Source: Klebsormidium nitens
Taxonomy: Eukaryota > Streptophyta > Klebsormidiophyceae > Klebsormidiales > Klebsormidiaceae
NCBI GenBank assembly: GCA_000708835.1
Contig: DF237512.1
Span: forward strand, 1-58,384
Reading direction: 5' to 3'
Length of the DNA stretch: 58,384 nucleotides
Shown here: one piece after another, positions 54,101 through 58,384 of the stretch
How positions within the stretch are numbered: the stretch's first letter is position 1
Layout: the number at the start of each line of letters is the position of its first letter
Notes under the pieces: generated by a model
Told to the model about the DNA's origin: nothing
Seen by the model: the letters and a program-made list of their open reading frames with translations, nothing else
Database searches by the model: none
Translations under genes and position numbers: made by a program

Positions 54101-57100
54101 CTCAGGAGCTCACGAACCTACCAATCGTCTTGGCTCGCAGGCCGCAAAAGTGCTTGGTTGGGAGGTTGATCGAAAGACGTGCCAACTCCGAACAGCGGCT
54201 AAACAATTCCAAACGGCAAATAAAAGGTGGTTCTCGCTGCCCTGACCAAGTGTGCGATGCGCTATGAAAACGACGACTTCCGTCTTTAAAGTCCCTATTG
54301 GCCAGGCTTTTATCTAACACACACTCTGTCGAGAATGACCAGTGTTTGGCAGGTTATGCACCCGGATGCAAGGAATCAGATTGATCTACCTCAGTTGAAA
54401 AGACTACAGAGCACGTCAGACAAAGCTCCACGTCAGCTTGCTGACCTCTTTGATTCGTCTTCTCATGCAGAATGAGGGGAGCCCGATTTGAGAGGGCGCA
54501 CACTTCGCAGGAATTTCCCAGGCAGAAGATGTGTCCAAGATCAACCAACCAGCAAACTACCTACAAGGAGGCGGAATAACTTCATGCTGCCCCACTCACC
54601 AGGATTGTCGGGAACATGTCGAAGCCGTCTCGGAGCATGAGCTTGAGGATGAGGCGGATGCCCTTCTGCACGGCGGGGCTGGTCTGGACGGCCGTGTCCT
54701 TGGTCACGCGCAGGTAGGCGCGCAGCAAGATGATCCACCACAACCCGGAATCTACCTGCGAAACGCATTCAAAGAACGTTCAGTCGTAAAGGACCAAGCG
54801 TAGCGCCGGTACCCCGCTGCTTGCAGGGGTCATTAAAGATTGAGAAGTCTGGGTCGGTTTGCAATAAAGCACAGGTGCTCTGAATCATTCGCGGGAGCTG
54901 TGTTAATTTTAAGACCGATGATCCAAACAGGGGGTGGCAGGACTGCGGCGCATGCTTTCTGATGCGATCGGCGGACGTCACAAGACCAGTCTTTCTTTGC
55001 CAGCTTCCTCCACCCTTGCTCTGCACTCTTCTACCCTCATCGTATGAGCAAGAGGAGGTTCTACGGGGGCTAGAAGCACTATGCGTCCAACCGCAAACAC
55101 AGAAAACGCTACATGAGGAAATAGTGGAGAGACCGGAGAACTACTCACTGGCGCAACTCGTCCGATGGCCGACTCTCCAAAGTCGGCGTCCAGCCGCTCG
55201 TGCTCCTTGCCGTCCGAGCACATGCGCACCTGCACCTTGAAGCTGGCGGGCATCAGGCCCTCCCCAGGGCTGCATAACCAGGAGCGAAACAGTGAGTTAG
55301 AGAAGGAAAGGTTTGATAAAACCAGGAACTTGGTGACAAGCAGGAACGTAATGGCAGGTTTGGGCTGCCTGACGAAGGAGGGGGGTAAACGAAACCAGGA
55401 AGTAAGTGACAAGCGGGAATGTAACCGCAGGTTAGAGCCGGCTGACGAAGGAGGGGGTTAGATGACACCCAAAAAAACAAAAAGCACCAGGAGAAAGGAG
55501 AAGAACATGCCGGGGGGCGACTGAGGCAGAAAGGAGACGGATTGCTTGGGGCGAATTTCTGAGGTCGTTCAGCTAAACAGCCGCGACAACTTCCAAACCT
55601 CGACCAGCATCGATTGCTCTCTCACGAAGCAGCTTTTCATTGGAACGCTGGCAATCTGTGTCTTGATTCGTCTGATGGTTCTCCAACGCTCAATACAGGC
55701 TGGCCACGTGGCAGGACGTGAAAGGCTCGCCTGAAGCAGTCCATGGTCTTGTCCCAACTCTGGAGCTGCAGCGTTTGCAGCAGAAAGTTCTTAACGACCT
55801 CCGGCTCGTTCTCCATCATGAAGGCCAGCGCGCTTGGCACAAAGTCGCGGATAAACACCTGAAGACGCAAGTCAATATTGCCGAGCTCAGTGGTCGTCAG
55901 AAGTCAGAAGTCTCCAACAGACGGGGAGGGAAGAAGAGCATAATGAAAAGTGACAAGAGTTCTCCCCAGACGGATACACACGGTGATTAACAGCTCTTTC
56001 TGCGAGTGTAATACGGAATCCTATGCCTATGCTGCTGCCAGCTGCTCCTCTGGAGTCTTGATTATGTTTCATCAAGTTTCCAAGCTCTTGCAACCGTTTG
56101 ACTGAACTACTCACCTACAAGACCTTCCGAATATTAGCCACTGTATATGAAACACGGGTACTAAAATCCGAAGACAACGGTACAAGACCAGAAAGAGACG
56201 ATCTTGTGACCCGTATGTCATCAATATCCTCGGCTCTGCTTCGCAGATAAAGGGGAAGATTCGAGTGTTTGACCTGGTCATAGTTTACGGCTTCCACCGA
56301 CGGATCTGCAGCGGCCACCGTCCCCACTGGCTCCCCCTGATACTTGACAACGGAGCCTCTGAGCAACCTCCAAGCCTCCTCAATCATCAGCTGCTTCCTG
56401 GCACTGGAGCGCGTTGCCGCCTTGTCAGTCCAATCTGTCGTCACCAGCTTGGCAGCATTGTGGTGACCTGCAAATTGTGAAACGGTCAGAGGCTATCCAG
56501 CTCTCACCTTTTTGTAAGCAATATATGCAGAGGACTCAGGAGCACGATCTTTTCGATTTTCTGAATGACTTTCGTGTTCGGAAGACAATCTCTTGCATGA
56601 TACGTGATTCTTTTGATGACGCTTGGTTTCCACAACTCTCAATTGCATGAGGGTCAAGCTGGCATCCCAAGTTTGCGTGCTGGTTGCCGCACCGAAAAGA
56701 GACCCAAGTTGTCAGCTTTCATTCCATCACTGTAACCTGTTCGTTGTAGCATGCTTGCTTCTGCAGCGTCAACCAAATTAGCACGTCGACATTAAGGGCC
56801 TGAAAGTCCTTGGTTGTCAAGATGTTGCAATCATTCTGCACCGCTTGCAACTCTTTCTTGAGTCTTCTATGGAAAGGACTGACTCACCATGACTGCTTGC
56901 GCTGCGCTCGACCAGCTTCTTGAGCCCCTTCTTGATTCCCTTCTTCGTCTTGCCAGTCAAGCGAGCAATCTCCTCAGCCTTGAGCACAATCTCCGGCTCA
57001 GACATGATCTTTGCCCCATCGGGAACGCTGACTTCTTCTTCAATCGTCTCCTGAAGCCGTAAAGCGCTCCTGGCAACATACCCAACTCTGCAAGGAGGGA

Positions 57101-58037
57101 TAAACAACATCAAGCGCTTGAAGTTTTTCTAGGATGAGCATACGTAAGCACAGGTCTTTAGCGAAAACCAGCATGGGTTCCGAGTGATTGTGTTCACAGC
57201 TGCTTGTAGATTCAGGGCGAAATGCTATTCGCACTTGACATCAGCGTATATGCAAGGTTCGCAATTGCAGGAATTGTAGAACGTTCAACCACAGAAGAGA
57301 AATTATTGGCTCCGTGGTTCGAGGAACCAGAAGGATAAGCTATTCATCAATTGCAGTCAGTGCGCAGGATGTGCATTCCTGCCGACAGCAAGAAGGGTCA
57401 ACAAAAAAACACACAATCAATTAAGTATGGCTTGATTGTAAGTAGAAACTCACCGTCCATTGATATTCGCTGCCGCCGCCACCCGTTTCAGTTGGTTTTC
57501 AAACTTCTCGTTTCCGTTAGCCCCTCGACTATTGCTTCTAGTCAGGGAAGGAGTCACACCATTTCCTTCGATCTTCTTTTCTGGAGGGATCACACTGCCA
57601 TTCTCTTGAGACTCTGATCCAACTTCAGTGCTGCTTTCTGTGCTTTCTGTGCTCGTGGCTGTAGTGACTGAGCCTTCAAAGAAACTCTCCTTGCTTGCAT
57701 TCACCGTGCAACTTCTCCGCCATATGCTCTTTCCTGTGTTTGTCAATGAACCTCTCAGATCAACACGAAGAACGTCAGAGCTCCGCCCTAGACTCGAAAG
57801 ACCTCCCCTTCTTGCCGTGCCCAAGCAAGAATGCCGAGTACCTCTATCAATAACTATTGGAAGTACAAGTCCCCTACAAGTTGAGCTGAGATCCCGTGTC
57901 GAGTGCGAATCCTCAATTGATGCTTGAGAGCGCTGCAGGGGAGGCGCCCCACACGAATGCAGCCCCCTTGCAGCCTGGATCGCCAACATGAGTTCTGGCT
58001 GTCCGCAATCTATGCTAGCGTCAGTGCCCAACTGCAA
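51177..58037 (-). CDS. Alkaline/neutral invertase, GH100, organelle-type N-terminus, 766 aa, eleven exons
   Basis: Hydrolyses sucrose to glucose and fructose. Exons (minus): 58037-57454, 57087-56888, 56467-56274, 55858-55731, 55269-55149, 54755-54600, 53917-53593, 53174-52948, 52248-52076, 51696-51609, 51281-51177; phase is kept throughout. The core has [36 protein letters not shown] (likely acid Asp in RDF), [117 protein letters not shown] (likely nucleophile Glu) and [16 protein letters not shown]. About 240 residues precede the core, starting Arg/Ser-rich ([13 protein letters not shown] at an inner Met), consistent with a plastid or mitochondrial transit peptide as in the alpha group. The fourth intron uses a GC donor (AG|GCGAGC). 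The last exon ([10 protein letters not shown] to FWSDSD) is short and less certain. Confidence 0.93.
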
Positions 58038-58384
58038 ATCAGCAACTCAATCTCTAAAGAGAACTGCTTGCCCTCGAAGACGCCACCTGTAAATCTGAAG
58101 AAGGAAAGCACAAGTTTAGCGCCTCCTCAGCGCACAACCAGCTGGTCAACGCCTCGTCAAATTTCAACTTTCAAGCTGACAACAACTCAAGCAGAAGTGC
58201 AATATAAACTCGGGGCCTACCAAATGAAGTTCGGACTAAAATGAAGGGCCAGGATCGCCCTTGACCGATCGGACGGTGCACGCGCGGTAATGAATCTGCC
58301 GGATTTGGCCGGTGACGCGTTGCATGTACCGGAGAGGACGCCACGTCAGCACCCCCCGCGGCGGTGTTCGAGTGTGTTCGATCA
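58038..58384. other. Upstream region of the invertase gene
   Basis: This should hold the promoter and 5' UTR of the minus-strand invertase. No other gene is visible. GC-rich words such as GCGCGCGGTAA occur near the window end. Confidence 0.45.

Noticed and set aside
57628-57927. 99-codon plus-strand ORF across the invertase first exon
   Set aside because: It overlaps the invertase N-terminal exon, whose phase links to the conserved core.
1-58384. rRNA, tRNA genes, origins or bacterial operon signals
   Set aside because: I saw none that I could support. A tRNA search tool would be decisive, and a short tRNA could have been missed.

Overview
The window looks like nuclear DNA from the green-plant lineage. 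Host genes carry many GT-AG introns, and the products are plant-type: an AMI1-like amidase, an AAE14-like CoA ligase, a GH100 alkaline/neutral invertase and a nucleolin with two RRMs plus a GAR tail. GC content is balanced, introns are a few hundred bases, and there is a KDZ transposase and a virus-like insert. A streptophyte alga (Klebsormidium-like) is my best guess. That species assignment is inference; the green lineage is well supported.

Layout. 1-5.9 kb: a compact intron-poor block resembling a Polinton-like virus, virophage or other large-DNA-virus replication and integration module. It has a tyrosine recombinase, a primase-polymerase/D5/SF3 helicase broken into three frames, and three small ORFs. 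No capsid or packaging gene is inside the window, so this is the end of an element that starts further left, or a fragment. 6.2-11.5 kb (-): a KDZ-type transposase gene with SWIM-like zinc motifs, interrupted by a 603-base assembly gap.

12-58 kb: host genes. In order they are an AMI1-like amidase (+), a secreted SMP-30/gluconolactonase-like propeller (+), an HhH-GPD DNA glycosylase (-) head-to-head with REX1-B (+), an F-box gene (-) and a frame-broken F-box paralog (-), AAE14/MenE-type 2-succinylbenzoate-CoA ligase (-), a small CPCC zinc-ribbon-like protein (-), nucleolin (+) and an alkaline/neutral invertase (-). For the amidase, SMP-30 protein, glycosylase, REX1-B, ligase, nucleolin and invertase I rebuilt exon chains from splice sites. 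Every chain keeps phase from start to stop.

The host genes do not form one pathway. The glycosylase and REX1-B are both DNA-repair genes sharing a 383-base divergent upstream region. The most unusual signal is in the introns of the amidase and SMP-30 genes. Degenerate tandem copies ('echoes') of exon edges, including the splice acceptor, sit in the neighbouring intron. The amidase gene also carries a roughly 100-bp-arm hairpin. Two introns on the minus strand use GC donors.
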